From assembly GCA_043228905.1 (NCBI GenBank), contig JBHGNT010000001.1, positions 28,148,001 to 28,212,000 of the forward strand: DNA of 64,000 nt, read 5' to 3'. The stretch comes from Azolla caroliniana. Its lineage: Eukaryota; Polypodiophyta. The position numbers were made by a program, and so were the translations under genes. The notes beneath the pieces are model-generated. The model did not search any database. It saw nothing but the letters and a program-made list of their open reading frames with translations, and was not told the DNA's origin. Below, one piece after another: positions 1 through 11,247 of this stretch (the stretch's first letter is position 1; each line of letters opens with the position of its first letter).

Positions 1-1210
1 AATTGCCGAATTAGATACACAAACACAAGTTCCTACCATATATGAAATGGAACATCCTTGTAGCTCCATACTTAATAAAGGATATGTTCCTCGATATATC
101 ATTCCCTCAGAATCACACGCTACATAGAGTAAATATTTGAAAACGGAAATTGCGGATGTACATGAATAAAAAAAAACCCTCTATGTATCAACATAGCGTG
201 GAAATTGCAGAATTGATCACATAAAGACGAAACGTCCTCATATATTATCCCCTCATGCTTAAAGGCACAAAGCGACCTATGATAATGCGAATTGCAGAGC
301 TAGTTCCATATAAGGACAATTTTCCTTTGTAAGTATAATGGATCAAGCTAATGTATCCTTCGTTTATATACTTAAAATAAAGAAAAAGATATAGTGATAT
401 ACACAAATGAAATAGAACATCTGTGCACATCATTATCCCATGCATGAGGGTAAATAGAACATCTATAAAACATTCAAATTCCCATATATTGAAAAGAAAC
501 ATCAACTTAAAAGATAGTCTACATACATACATGAAATAGAATATCCTTATATACATCATGCATTTTATATTTCCTATAAGAAAAAAAGACAATTTATACA
601 ATAAAGCTTATTGTATAGATGCGGAAACATACGTACATGAGCTTAAACATCTTTACATATCGCATTTTCATGCTTGAGAGAAACGACATTTATCCTCAAA
701 ATATCATTCTCACAAGCTTCAAAGAGCTTAAACATCTTTACATATCGCATTGTCATGCTTGATAGAAACGACATTTATCCTCAAAATATCATTCTCACAA
801 GCTTCAAAGAAACAACAAATTTGACGAGTAAATGGAACCAACTTACATCATTTGCACTTTAGGAAAAAAACATAATGGTAGAGGCTACACAACAAAGAAG
901 TATATGTTCTAAATAACATTCTTATATGTTATACATTCCCACATTTGCCTAAAAGAATTAACGACGAAATTGACAGCATAAAAATATCAATAAATGAAGC
1001 GGTAAATTTATTTACAATTCATTTTCTTGCATGCTTTACAGGAAAAGGCAGCAAATTTGATATTAAAAATGCAGCATACACATGAATGCATGGAATTATC
1101 CCCATGTATCATCCATTCACTCTTACATGTTCTGAAAGAAAAAATGTAACTGTAAAATCTCGCAATAAGACAGAGCATAGATACAAAGAAACGCATATAT
1201 ACATACATAC
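1..1210 (-). other. Intron 1 of the UTP12-like gene (partial), AT-rich with degenerate repeats
   Basis: No second exon was recognised. The stretch is AT-rich and contains loosely repeated units with ATTGCRGA, ATCCT and CTCATGCTT-like words, as well as one clear tandem duplication at 639-808. Short ORFs here have no recognisable domain. Confidence 0.5.
639..808. repeat. 85-bp direct tandem duplication
   Basis: Positions 639-723 are repeated at 724-808 with only a few differences. Each copy begins GAGCTTAAACATC and contains CATATCGCAT and ATTTATCCTC. It lies inside the UTP12-like intron. Confidence 0.9.
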
Positions 1211-1462
1211 CAGAGATATGGAAGTAGGCATGCAGGCGATGGAGGTAACTGCAGGTTTCATGCATGCGGAAGATGATGATGAAGAAGAAGGAGCCAGTGC
1301 GTGGAGGCATCGACCTTGCTTGAGGTTCCATACCATGAGATTCTCCAGAGCTCCAGCTAGAAGGAGCTTCGCAGAGCGATCAAAGGAAACATTTGCATCC
1401 GCGGAGACGACGAGTCCGAGAACCGGAGAAGCTTGTTCGTAGCGAAGGTACGCCTTCACCAT
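1211..1462 (-). CDS. UTP12: UTP12/WDR3-like WD40 protein, first coding exon only (partial gene)
   Basis: This exon encodes 84 residues starting MVKAYLRYE, followed by a first-blade WD40 pattern (LLAGALENLMVWNLKQG). Both the start and the pattern match the N-terminus of plant UTP12/WDR3 proteins as I remember them. UTP12 is a tandem-WD40 component of the UTP-B part of the small-subunit processome, acting in the nucleolus in 18S rRNA maturation. The exon ends in phase 0 after TSISL at a GTATGT donor, where the plant protein would continue into a VGYADGSIRIWD-like blade. No such exon is visible in 1-1210, so the first intron is longer than 1.2 kb and the remaining exons lie off the left edge. 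A serine run near residues 59-65 is a local low-complexity insertion. The alternative is an isolated exon fragment of a dead copy, but the open frame and clean donor argue against that. Confidence 0.82.
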
Positions 1463-1696
1463 CGCTCTCTCTCTCTCTGCTCGCTCTCGCTCCTCCCTCG
1501 CAAACCCTCAGGGCTTAGGTATGTATGGGTATGCGTATGTGTCAGTGTATGTATGTGTACATATCCGTGTTATGGTATGGATGTGTAGGTATGTGTATGT
1601 ACAGTATGTGTGCATATGTATGCGTGTTATGGACCATGGTATTGATGTGTGTGTGTTGGTGTGTACATATGTATGTGTGTTATGGTATACCGTGTG

Positions 1697-1760
<64 letters not shown>

Positions 1761-1776
1761 CTCATGTCCAACTGCT
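1463..1776. promoter_or_regulatory. Upstream region of the UTP12-like gene with a TG microsatellite
   Basis: This interval between the UTP12-like start codon and the inverted-repeat element should hold the promoter of the minus-strand gene. Near the gene it carries a CT-rich tract (1466-1500) and the motif AAACCCT at about 1502-1509, a telo-box-like core. Further out are TATG-type degenerate repeats and a long TG run (1698-1759). I saw no other gene. Confidence 0.4.
1698..1759. repeat. (TG)n microsatellite
   Basis: About 31 uninterrupted TG units. The long ORFs that cross this run on both strands are artefacts of the repeat. Confidence 0.97.
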
Positions 1777-2055
1777 ACCAAATATTAAAGATGGCAAGCG
1801 AGGGAATCGTGGGTAGGGTCGGTGCAAGTCGCTCAGCTGAGGATGCATGCGATCTGCACCGTTCGATGTGGATAAAAAAAACAAGCTTGAAAGTAAAAAA
1901 GTTGGACACCCGACCCGTCAATATTCAAACATGTTGCCCAAATCAGACGCCTGATAGACCCATCAGTTTTCAGACACCCTGTCCAAATTAGACCCCTTGC
2001 TCAAATCAGACACTCTGCCCAAATTAGACACCCTGCTCAAATCAGACGCCCGACA
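1777..2055 (+). repeat. Left terminal inverted repeat with subterminal repeats
   Basis: The outer part pairs with 5330-5603 in inverted orientation. The inner part has at least five copies of a CAAATYAGAC-type word spaced roughly 20-30 bases apart. Confidence 0.75.
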
Positions 2056-2547
2056 AACATGAAATAGTTGAAAATTTTCAAATTGTAAAAAAAAAAATTT
2101 GACAACAATATGTTATACCATAACTCCACTAAAAAACATCACTCTTCCAATTACACTAAATTTAATACTTAAATCTCTTCGAATTACAAAATGTCCAATG
2201 TCTAACTTCAACACCTGATACATATAGCCGAGTTTGAACATGTACATATACATTTTGAACATGTTGTGTAACGAGCTTTACAAAGTGAATGAACAAATGG
2301 GAACCCATGTTGATCATAAATCAATTATGCATGCCATGGTCAAGGAGTAATGTTGCAATGAGTTCTCCATCTAATGACACTTTGTAGAATTTCCAAATTC
2401 CATATTGATTATGAATTTTACTATACTAAAGTTGTACTTTTAACTATTTCATAAGTTTGCTCTATCCTTGGGCTTGTAGGTATTATATATATATAAATTC
2501 AACACTTAATACATATATGTAGATGAGTTTGCTCTATGCTTAATACA

Positions 2548-2815
2548 ATAGATGAATTATCATAATAAGAAATAAATCCTTGGCTTTTCGCACAATGTTA
2601 TCATGATAAGAAGGAATGCTTAACAATATAGATGAATTATCATGATAATGAGTAATTCCTTGGCTTTTTGCATATTCTATCGCATTCTTAATAAGGTCAA
2701 TCAACATATGGGATGAATTATCATGATAAGAAAAAATACTTAACAATATAGATGAATTATCATGATAAGAAGCGATTCCTTAGCTTTTTGCACATAGTGT
2801 AACATTCTTTATAAG
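2548..2815. repeat. Degenerate tandem repeat inside the inverted-repeat element
   Basis: Several copies of GATGAATTATCATGATAAGAA alternate with CCTTGGCTTTTTGCACAT and TTCTTAATAAGGTCAA. The ATCATGAT core is palindromic. Spacing varies, so this is an imperfect minisatellite. Confidence 0.75.
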
Positions 2816-3244
2816 GTCAAAATCACCAACATGGTGACTTGTACAAAAATGTCACCATATAGTTGATTATAAAAACACATTGTTTTTCTATGCTACCTTG
2901 TTTTATACGTTGCCTATCAAAAACACGTCGAATGTTTTCAACCACTAAATGAATGGATCATGTGGTACATGTTAACTATATGCTTAGATCCTTTTGTGCA
3001 CAAAGACATAAATCACTTTTACTGTCTTTAGTCTCTCCATGTGTAGCAATCATATGAATTAGATTTGAGCATGTATTTCAATACAATATGATACCATCAT
3101 TTGGCTAATACATGAAACAAGAAGAAATCCATAAGTGACATATATTTTAATGTTATATGATACAGACATCGGGTAAAACTCGGTGAACCATATGATTAGT
3201 ATCTTCATCGGGTAAAACTTGGTCATCCATTCATATACATTACA

Positions 3245-3430
3245 AAACTTTATGATATACAAAATGTGCCAAAGAGTATATTCATATACAAAAAATTTAA
3301 TCTAAATTCCCAGAATCCCAATCCAATACCCCAACAAAAAAACATTCAATACACGTTTACCATAAACACCAAATATTTATGACATACAAAATGTGCCAAA
3401 GAGTATATTCATATACAGAATGTGCAAAAG
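3245..3430. repeat. Imperfect direct repeat inside the inverted-repeat element
   Basis: The phrase ACAAAATGTGCCAAAGAG followed by TATATTCATATACA occurs near 3258 and again near 3386, and shorter relatives continue to about 3580. No coding meaning was found. Confidence 0.7.
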
Positions 3431-4683
3431 ACTGTATTCATTTGCATGATCAAGAGTACACAAAATGAGGCCTTCATATACAATCCAAGGTATATACAAA
3501 ATGTGGTCTCTACAAATTGGTTGATTCATATACAGTTCGAAGGCATACGCAAATTTGGTAAACATATACAAAATTGATTGATTCATATAAATAGTGAGGC
3601 AACTACAATACGTGCTATATACCAAAACTGTCATGGTTATGAAATCGGAAATCCCAAAATCCTTTGAGCCCATTTCACCGTGTTTATCCAAAGGAGTTGA
3701 ACATCCTCATGTGCAAACCACTTCTCCATACCCTGTCAAAAAGGCATGACTATAAGAACCCACCCATTACTTATAAGAGTTACAGGTGATGCCTATCACT
3801 TTGAAAGGAGGTATGCCACTTCCTCATACCGACCCTTGTGAGGTTTTGGTAAAGCCACGTGAGGATGGGACAAGATCCAATTTTGTTACTGAGGTCTGAC
3901 ACTATGGATTGTAAGTCGGCATCTTCCATTTCGAAGTGTTTGGACTTCGCAGCCATCTTTGACAAGCAATATATAACGAAATATGTAATCTCTAAACCCA
4001 TATTAACATTCTTAAGAAACTACATACCATGAAAACACAAACACTGGAGAGAGGCTAAGACATATACAAATGTTTACATGACCGTGATTCATTTTAACTC
4101 TGTCGTCCCATCTTTTGATTCCAAATACCCTAAACCCATTTTAACAATCCATTTTAAGTTTTTATTTTTTTATTTTTTAAAGAGATGCGTCATGGTATTA
4201 TAAAATCATAAGAAATACAAAAGGTATGTTGGATAAAGGAGTATTCCAACCGACTCCACAGTGCTCAAATAATAACTGATTTGATTTGTGTACACCATAT
4301 CTCCCAGATTTTTATAGTCTATTCCTCCCAAACTGCAACTAAGCATGCCATGTACCTTGTACCACCAACATTTGTAGCAACTAAGTCTATAAACAAAGTT
4401 CGTCCCAAAATGACAGGAACTGTATAAATCCATATTATGTGATCTCCATCTTCCATAAAACTGAGCATTGAATTCCATAACCATTTAAAATGCATTTGCT
4501 TCCTAAAAATGACATCAGCATTGCCTGTAAATCTTTCGTACTAACCACGTAATGTGTGAATAAGTAATAACTAGAATTCAACAATTATAACAGAAACATC
4601 ACGAGTGACGTTGTCAAAAACTGATGTACATCGCCTTCCAAATTATCCACATCAAAATAGATTAAATTGTCTTCCAAATAATA

Positions 4684-5213
4684 TCATCCCTAAATTGCAA
4701 ACTATCAATTAGAAAAGGTTGAACCATTTGTATACGAGGAAGAACTATGTATGTGAAGGGCTTCCACTATATCCTCCTTTTCATTTAAAATCCATTTAAA
4801 GATTTAAATAGGTTTAATAAAATTAAACAATATATTTCAACATTTTAATGTCAAACCCTGACCCATTTCACCATTCCAAACACATAACCCTAATTTGGAA
4901 AACACACATTTACAAATAGAACAAATGAACAAGCCGCAATAAAATACTTCATCCCTAAATTGCAAACTATCAATTAGAAAAGGTTGAACCATTTGTATAC
5001 GAGGAAGAACTATGTATGTGAAGGGCTTCCACTATATCCTCCTTTTCATTTAAAATCCATTTAAAGATTTAAATAGGTTTAATAAAATTAAACAATATAT
5101 TTCAACATTTTAATGTCAAACCCTGACCCATTTCACCATTCCAAACACATAACCCTAATTTGGAAAACACACATTTACAAATAGAACAAATGAACAAGCC
5201 GCAATAAAATACA
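4684..5213. repeat. 265-bp tandem duplication, apparently identical copies
   Basis: Positions 4684-4948 are repeated at 4949-5213 with no differences that I could see by eye. Each copy starts TCATCCCTAAATTGC and ends CGCAATAAAATAC. The identity implies a very recent duplication or an assembly artefact. Confidence 0.93.
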
Positions 5214-5329
5214 TACCTAATGTAGGTGGCGAAGACGAATCATGAATGTACTGTCGAATAATCTCTAATTTGAAAATCCCCACAAATAGCTCAATCTTTG
5301 ATTTGAAAAATGATAAAAAATCAATAAGT

Positions 5330-5603
5330 GCTAGCTTTTATACCCTATACCCTTCTAAGTCGAGTGTTTGATTTGGGTAGGGTGTCTTGACAATTATGAG
5401 CAGGGTATCTAATTTGAGCAAGGTGACTAGGAATTATGAAATGGGTGTCTGAATACTGACAAGTCGAGTGTCTGGATACAACTATTTCACTTTCGCATTT
5501 TTTTTATCCACATTAGACTGTGCAAATCGTACAAGCCCTCAGTTGAGTGACATGCGCCTTCCGTGCCCGCGATTCCCTCGCTTGCCCTCTTTAATATTTG
5601 GTG
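5330..5603 (-). repeat. Right terminal inverted repeat with subterminal repeats
   Basis: This is the reverse-complement partner of the left arm. The outermost 35 bases or so are the best conserved; further in, the arms diverge but keep the GATAAAAAAA and subterminal repeat words. Confidence 0.75.
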
Positions 5604-7359
5604 GTTGTTAGACACATCGATGTGTATGTGTGTATGTATCTATCTATCTAACTATGTACATATGCATGTGTGTATGTGTGTATTTTTAGTTATGTTGAGT
5701 GTTTTGGTATCTCATGTCACTATGTTCTTGAATTGCAAGAAATGAGCCAGAATTAGAAAATATTTCAAAGAAGATTCCTTGAGATGCACACATGCGAAAA
5801 TCCTGGTTAAAAACTAATATGGTACTAAACCAAGAACCCTCAGAATGTGGTATGGATCTAGATGGCATCAAACTCCCGCTTGTACTATGTGTGTGTGTGT
5901 GTGCATGCGTGCGTGTATTTACGTGTATTGATAATAATGCAATACACCTAGAGAGAACTCGTGACATTTGTTGACTGTCGGTTGGGGATTAGTTAAAACT
6001 TAAACCATACATTCAATGAATGGTCTTAATGTATATTCTGTAAATTATGTTATGCCTCCACTCCCTTGGTATCCACTTGCTATGAAAAGTTAGCCAAATT
6101 TTGCTCCATGAGATAATCAAAGTGAGATGGGAGCAAGATAGAATAATAGTTAAAAGCAAGCAATCATTTATACACGTCAACTCGATTGTTGCAAACCTCT
6201 AAGCAAAGAGGGAAGTGGTATAAAGACCCCATATCTCATAAGATTGTCATATAAAGTGATGCAAGTAAGAAGGGATTTGGTCAAAGCATGTTCCAAAGCT
6301 GCATATGGGTTTTCATACCCCAAAAACCTTGAGAAATCAATGGATTTTAACCCAACCTAATGAATTAAATTGAAACTCAATGGTAGTCCTTTATCTCTAA
6401 ATTCATGTTGCCAAAGAGCTTGAAGACCCCTTCCTTGTTCATGAACCACCTTTTGTGAAGTGTATAGCGAGAAATGGGTAAATGGAGGAAAGTTGTTTAA
6501 AAGGCAAGGTTGACTAAACATTTGCCTCAACAATGAAAGACACAACCCTTATTCCTCGGGCATTCAACTTATACAAGGACACTCCTCCTAACCAAATTCT
6601 ACAACTTCTACAAAAGATTGGCACAAAGCCACATGTTGACATGTTCTTATACAACACACTCTTTATTGACAAAGTGCAAGCATTGTCAAAGATTCCCCTC
6701 ACCCGAATCAAGGGGATGATTTCACAATGTCAAACAATTTGAACCACCCCACACTCAACAACCAAAGTGTTTGCGTGATTTTCAACAAACTAAATTTGAG
6801 CAAGCAATTTAGGTACTGGTTCGACATATACCACCCTCTATTTATTTTCTCAAACCCTTTTCTTCTAGCCTCTTCACCATTGTTGGAATTATGGAAAAGT
6901 ATCCAAACTACCAAGTACATGACATCTACGTTTTCAAGCCTGGCAAATTTGACAAATGGAAAATAGCACATGTGTTGTAAACAATCTCATATGGTACAAA
7001 CATTTCCATATTCACTTCATCAACGTTATATCACATCAAATAATGTATCAAATGTAATATAACACACACGTAATCATACCATCTAGTAAACCATAGACAA
7101 ACAATCTATGAGGACTCCAAAATAGTTTTGATATTAGATTTTCGCTCATTCGTTTTAGGACATAAAATATATAATTATTAAAGCATGGGTTGAACAATCT
7201 GTAAGTATTCCAAAATTGTTTTCATATTAGCTTTTCCCTCATTGTTTTAGAACATCAAATATACTATAGAAACATGCTCTCTCTTTCCACATAGAGTTAG
7301 ATTTGCAAGCACAATAGCAACCAGTAAATATTGATCATTCCGATTAAAATGGTCATTCT
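5604..7359. other. Intergenic region, nothing recognised
   Basis: AT-rich sequence between the inverted-repeat element and the 3' end of the RH57 gene. It contains short TG-rich runs near 5880-5915 and a few short ORFs, the best at 6533-6742 (plus, 69 residues), none with a motif I recognise. The last 100 bases or so probably include the RH57 3' UTR. Confidence 0.5.
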
Positions 7360-9381
7360 TTAACCCTTGTTGACTGGTTTTTTCGATGAGTGCTTTGATA
7401 ATGACTTGACATTTTTGTTTTTCCTCCCTGGGATGGAGAATATAGACTCCCGTCGAGGATTGTGCTTCTTCCTACTCTGTTTCGGAAGAGAAAGCATCCA
7501 AGAAGGAACCTCACCACCAGATGCCATGATCACATTCACAATAGATCGTAAGAAAGGAACATCATCTTCAGTATATATTGTAATGGCTTGACCTTCTCTT
7601 CCTGCTCTTCCACACCGACCTATACGATGTATGTAGGACGCCACAGTATTGGGAAAATCATAGTTTATCACAGAATTTACTCCTTTGAAATCCATTCCTC
7701 TTGCAAGTAGATCAGTTGCAATCAATACCCATGTCTTTCCTTCTCTGAACTTCTCTATTGCCATCCCTCTCTGTGCTTCGGTTAGATCAGCATGTATACA
7801 ATCAACTTTGATGGTCTCAAATGCCAGCATTTTGTAAAGTTCTTTAGCTCTCTCTTTGCTTTGCACAAAGAGCAAAATCGGAGGTTGTAAGCTCTCTTGA
7901 AAGATCTGTCTCAATGCTAACAGTTTTCCTTCTTCAGTTCCAACATAGAGCAATTTCTGCTTAATAGTCTGAGATGCCGAATTCTTCTCGCCAACTACAA
8001 TTCGTACAGCATCATGCATTATACTTCTAGCAAGTTCTTCCACAGTATCTGGCAGTGTCGCACTGAATAGAGTTCTTAATATCTGCGGATTTGTACATGC
8101 ATTAACCACAGAATCAATTTGTTCTACAAATCCAAGCTCAAATAGCTTATCAGACTCATCCAAAACAAGGTACTCAACCTTACTCAGATCAATCCTGGAA
8201 TGTTTTAAAACATAATCCAATCGAAGAGGCGTGGAAACCAGGATGTCACAAGGGAGATGGAGGAAATCTGCACATCTTGACAAAGCCTTTGTCATCAATC
8301 TGATTCTGAATTTCCTTCCTTTAGACAACAGTTTGAATTCTAGTGTGATTTGCTTTGCGAGCTCCCGTGTAGGGCAAAGAACTACAGATCGAACACCATC
8401 TTCTCTTGAGGATTTTAACTTCATAAGGATAGGAAGGGCAAAAGCTAAGGTTTTACCTGAACCTGTGGGGGCACAAGCAAAACACTCACGACCAGATAAC
8501 ATTGCAGGAATTACTTGTCTTTGTACCGGTGTTGGTTCACGGAAACCAAAATTTTCCATGTTCTTTAACAGGTACAATTTGCAGCTATACAATGATCGCA
8601 GTTCCTCAAAATTATTCAGTGGAGGAGGAATATTGTGACCACAGACATGGATCCTGAATCTTTTTCTTAGCAAATTGTTTGCTTCAACCATCTTTGCCTC
8701 AAATTTCCTTTCTTGCTCTTTTAGTGCATTACAATTTCGAGTTGTTTCTTCTTCTTCTTGTTGTCTTGATTTCAAGTCGTCAGTGAACGGTTTGAATAGA
8801 TCTATAGCAGATAAATTCACTTGTTTCTGAGAACGCTTTCGTTTCGTCTGTACTGAATCCACATGAGTCACAGCTTCTTCTTCGTCGTGGTATTTTTCTT
8901 TGTCTACTCCTTCTCTGGTTTCTTCTCTTGATTCGATATCTTCACAAAAAGGTTTGAATAGATCTGTGGCGCACAGGTTTACCAGTTTATCTAGTCGTTT
9001 TCTTCTCTTTTTTCCTGTATCTTCAACGTTCGCTTCTGTTGATTGTTTCTTCTTCCTTTTCTTTTCTTTGTTTGTGCTTTCAGGTGTATCTTGGAAGTTT
9101 GTTTCTTCTTCGTCTTTATTCGTCTGCTTCTGCTTCTTCGTCTTCTTATTTATTTTCTGGTTATTTCTATCATCCTCTTTGGGGTAAGATACGAGTTCCA
9201 CGGATTCAGAATAACCTTTGTCTGCGAACGTCAAGCATGAAGGTCCATCAAAAGCTTCTTGAACCATCACGAAGTCAGGAAGCTCTTCTTCTGCATCTGC
9301 TTTCTTCTTGAACTTGTCGAAGTCAGACGCGAACCTTCTTCTGTCGAAGTGCAGGCCAGCGAAGAGGATGGAAGGATCCAT
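7360..9381 (-). CDS. RH57: DEAD-box ATP-dependent RNA helicase, RH57/Rok1/DDX52 family
   Basis: A single exon encodes 673 residues from the chosen start. The frame is open 13 codons further (to 9420), but the second Met begins MDPSILFAG..F, which matches the start of plant RH57, so I chose 9381. A long Lys/Glu-rich, probably disordered N-terminal region holds a repeated motif (NLCATDLFKPF and NLSAIDLFKPF). The helicase core has every expected motif: Q motif region FGFREPTPVQ, Walker A APTGSGKT (about 8451-8480), PTRELAKQ, the family-typical TPLRL in place of TPGR, DESD in place of DEAD with DESDKLFE (about 8149), SATLP, and ARGMDFKGV plus HRIGRCGRAGR (about 7593-7630). Rok1/DDX52 proteins act with the small-subunit processome in 18S rRNA maturation in the nucleolus. 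The absence of introns is notable. Confidence 0.95.
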   Translation of the reverse strand: MDPSILFAGLHFDRRRFASDFDKFKKKADAEEELPDFVMVQEAFDGPSCLTFADKGYSESVELVSYPKEDDRNNQKINKKTKKQKQTNKDEEETNFQDTPESTNKEKKRKKKQSTEANVEDTGKKRRKRLDKLVNLCATDLFKPFCEDIESREETREGVDKEKYHDEEEAVTHVDSVQTKRKRSQKQVNLSAIDLFKPFTDDLKSRQQEEEETTRNCNALKEQERKFEAKMVEANNLLRKRFRIHVCGHNIPPPLNNFEELRSLYSCKLYLLKNMENFGFREPTPVQRQVIPAMLSGRECFACAPTGSGKTLAFALPILMKLKSSREDGVRSVVLCPTRELAKQITLEFKLLSKGRKFRIRLMTKALSRCADFLHLPCDILVSTPLRLDYVLKHSRIDLSKVEYLVLDESDKLFELGFVEQIDSVVNACTNPQILRTLFSATLPDTVEELARSIMHDAVRIVVGEKNSASQTIKQKLLYVGTEEGKLLALRQIFQESLQPPILLFVQSKERAKELYKMLAFETIKVDCIHADLTEAQRGMAIEKFREGKTWVLIATDLLARGMDFKGVNSVINYDFPNTVASYIHRIGRCGRAGREGQAITIYTEDDVPFLRSIVNVIMASGGEVPSWMLSLPKQSRKKHNPRRESIFSIPGRKNKNVKSLSKHSSKKPVNKG

Positions 9382-9431
9382 GGAAACTCGAGAGGAAGAC
9401 CAAGACCTAGCCTGGATCAACAGGTTCTGGA

Positions 9432-9440
9432 CTAGGGTTT
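9432..9440 (-). promoter_or_regulatory. Telo-box-like motif upstream of RH57
   Basis: Read on the gene strand this is AAACCCTAG, about 50 bases upstream of the chosen RH57 start codon. Telo-boxes (AAACCCTA core) are a known promoter/5' UTR element of plant ribosome-biogenesis and translation genes, which fits the gene. Motif presence only; function is inferred. Confidence 0.5.
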
Positions 9441-10950
9441 AGCTAAAGCATGAGGTTTCTTTATTTCCGGAAATGCCCCTGCGTTTCTCGTATATTTCTA
9501 ACCCATACCCCTGAACGATTCAATACATTGCAATTTGCAACCTTAGTTTGAAGTTTGAACCATACGTGCATTTGCATTCGAGTAATGTAAACACCCTCCA
9601 AGTATGGTAAATACCATACTTTTGTATTCATTAATTGTTATAAGGTAAGAAAGTTCAGGTAAAACACATAAATAGAAAACATAAGTATATTTTCATAGCA
9701 TATGCATTCGTTTGCAAACGTATGGAAAATGAATGTTTGCAAATGCATTCGAATATGTTACGTTCTATCACTGCAATTGTGCCAATCTCATTATGTATTT
9801 CAATGTTTCGTCGTTGTCCGTTCCCCACAATTTGCTCAATCTTCTTTTCTTCGCATCGTGGCGTGCACGATCTTCTTGTCCTTAGTAGTTCGGTTCAACA
9901 CTCCATTGCTAAGTCCAACAAGTTGTATCAAAGCAATGAGTTTGTGACTTCGCATGCAATATGATCGAAAATGGAAGAGATTCAGAAGACTTGACAGTGC
10001 TCGCAAGAAGGTTGCACATAAACTCATCTTGGAGGAAGAGAATTGCAAGCAAGAGATCAAGCACGCTTTTGACAAAATGGGGAGGAGTTGGAGTGAGTTG
10101 AAGCATAAATAAAGTTAGTTGATACATAAAGACTCACCAACATGGCTCCTAAATTTGAGTGGGATCTAAACCAACTAGAGATAGCAACAACCAAACTTCA
10201 TCTCAGAAAGAACATCTTCTTCCAAGTGGCCAACTGTCAAATCTCAAGGAAATTGTGCACCAACTTGCATCAATTATATAGTGAAAGCACTCCAAACAAT
10301 GTTTAACATAACATGGAGGCTATATCAAACTTGAATGCATGAATCTAAGTCTATTATAGCTTGTACAAATGAGCTTGATGGCACCATTTGTGAACTTAAT
10401 GGGTTGATATCATATAAGCTTGGATCTAGGGTTGCAAATATTGATCTTCATGTGCACATTGTGTAGGTCACAGGACCCCTACACAATGCTCAACATGAGT
10501 TCATTCAAATAAGGCGATAGATTCTACCATAGTGGGAGGGTATAACCATAACATCTCTAAACCTTTATATCATCCCAAGTGTGCGAGATATATATATATT
10601 ATAACATTGTCGGATAATAACTATAAAATTGAAACCATAAACATGACGTATGGGTTCTTTGTCATTGTAAACCGTCCCCTATAACAACATCTCTTCCCAT
10701 AGCCAACCTCAAGTTATAAACCTTATAATTGTAAATAACTTAAACTTGTAAATGGAAGTGTGGACTAATCTAAACTTACTCGCATCGGTGATTATCTCAC
10801 ATTGTTGATCTTCAATCAAGTGCTCGAATGGTACTTAACAGTCTCACATACGTGTGCAGGTATCTAAATAGCATATATGTAGAGGCATGTCATGTACATA
10901 TATGTACCTATGTACATATGTATTTATTCCTACCCCCCCCCAAATACAAA

Positions 10951-10982
10951 GAAGAAGAAGAAGAAGAAGAAGAAGAAGAAGA
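10951..10982. repeat. (GAA)n microsatellite
   Basis: About ten uninterrupted GAA units. ORFs reading through it as poly-Arg or poly-Leu are artefacts. Confidence 0.95.
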
Positions 10983-11247
10983 GGTAGTAAAGAGTCCTTA
11001 GTAAAGAACAAGGCTAAAGTAGAGCACAGTTCTGGAAATTCAGAGACATTACGAGGCCAGTTTTGTAATTTGATCAAGGCCAGTTTTGTAAATTGAGCAA
11101 TTTTCACACCTTCTATCATCTCTTTTATCTATCCTCTAACCTGCTCCTTCTTCAAAGTTCAGTGGTCCCTCTCGTCTTGAATTAGGTTTTCACAGCGAGA
11201 TCCGACTGATCACTTCCATCTGCTAACCCTATTTCGCCCCAACGATC

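Larger units (their letters stand above)
1777..5603. mobile_element. Non-autonomous DNA transposon-like element with long terminal inverted repeats
   Basis: The left end, starting at ACCAAATATTAAAGATGG and continuing through GCAAGCGAGGGAATCG, is matched by the reverse complement of the right end finishing at 5603. The match continues, with drift, for roughly 250 bases on each side, including a shared ATGTGGATAAAAAAA. Inside each arm is an array of short repeats with the core CAAATYAGACRCCCT (1920-2055 and, inverted, 5355-5480), like the subterminal repeats of class II elements. No transposase was recognised; the internal ORFs (for example 3780-4001 and 4206-4484, minus) are short and anonymous. 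I found no matching target-site duplication, so the superfamily is open: Mutator-like or foldback is possible, and CACTA is unlikely because the ends do not begin CACTA. Confidence 0.75.
9421..11247. other. Intergenic region 5' of RH57, no gene recognised
   Basis: This holds the RH57 5' leader and promoter, then AT-rich sequence with short anonymous ORFs near 9700-10130 on both strands. A C8 tract at 10933 is followed by a GAA microsatellite at 10951-10982. Nothing else was recognised. Confidence 0.5.

Noticed and set aside
1508-1991. Overlapping ORFs of 87-156 residues on both strands
   Set aside because: They are translations of TG/CA repeats (Cys-Val or Thr-His runs) open in several frames; no protein signature.
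3780-4484. Minus-strand ORFs as transposase remnants in the inverted-repeat element
   Set aside because: No DDE signature, zinc finger or other transposase motif could be seen in either.
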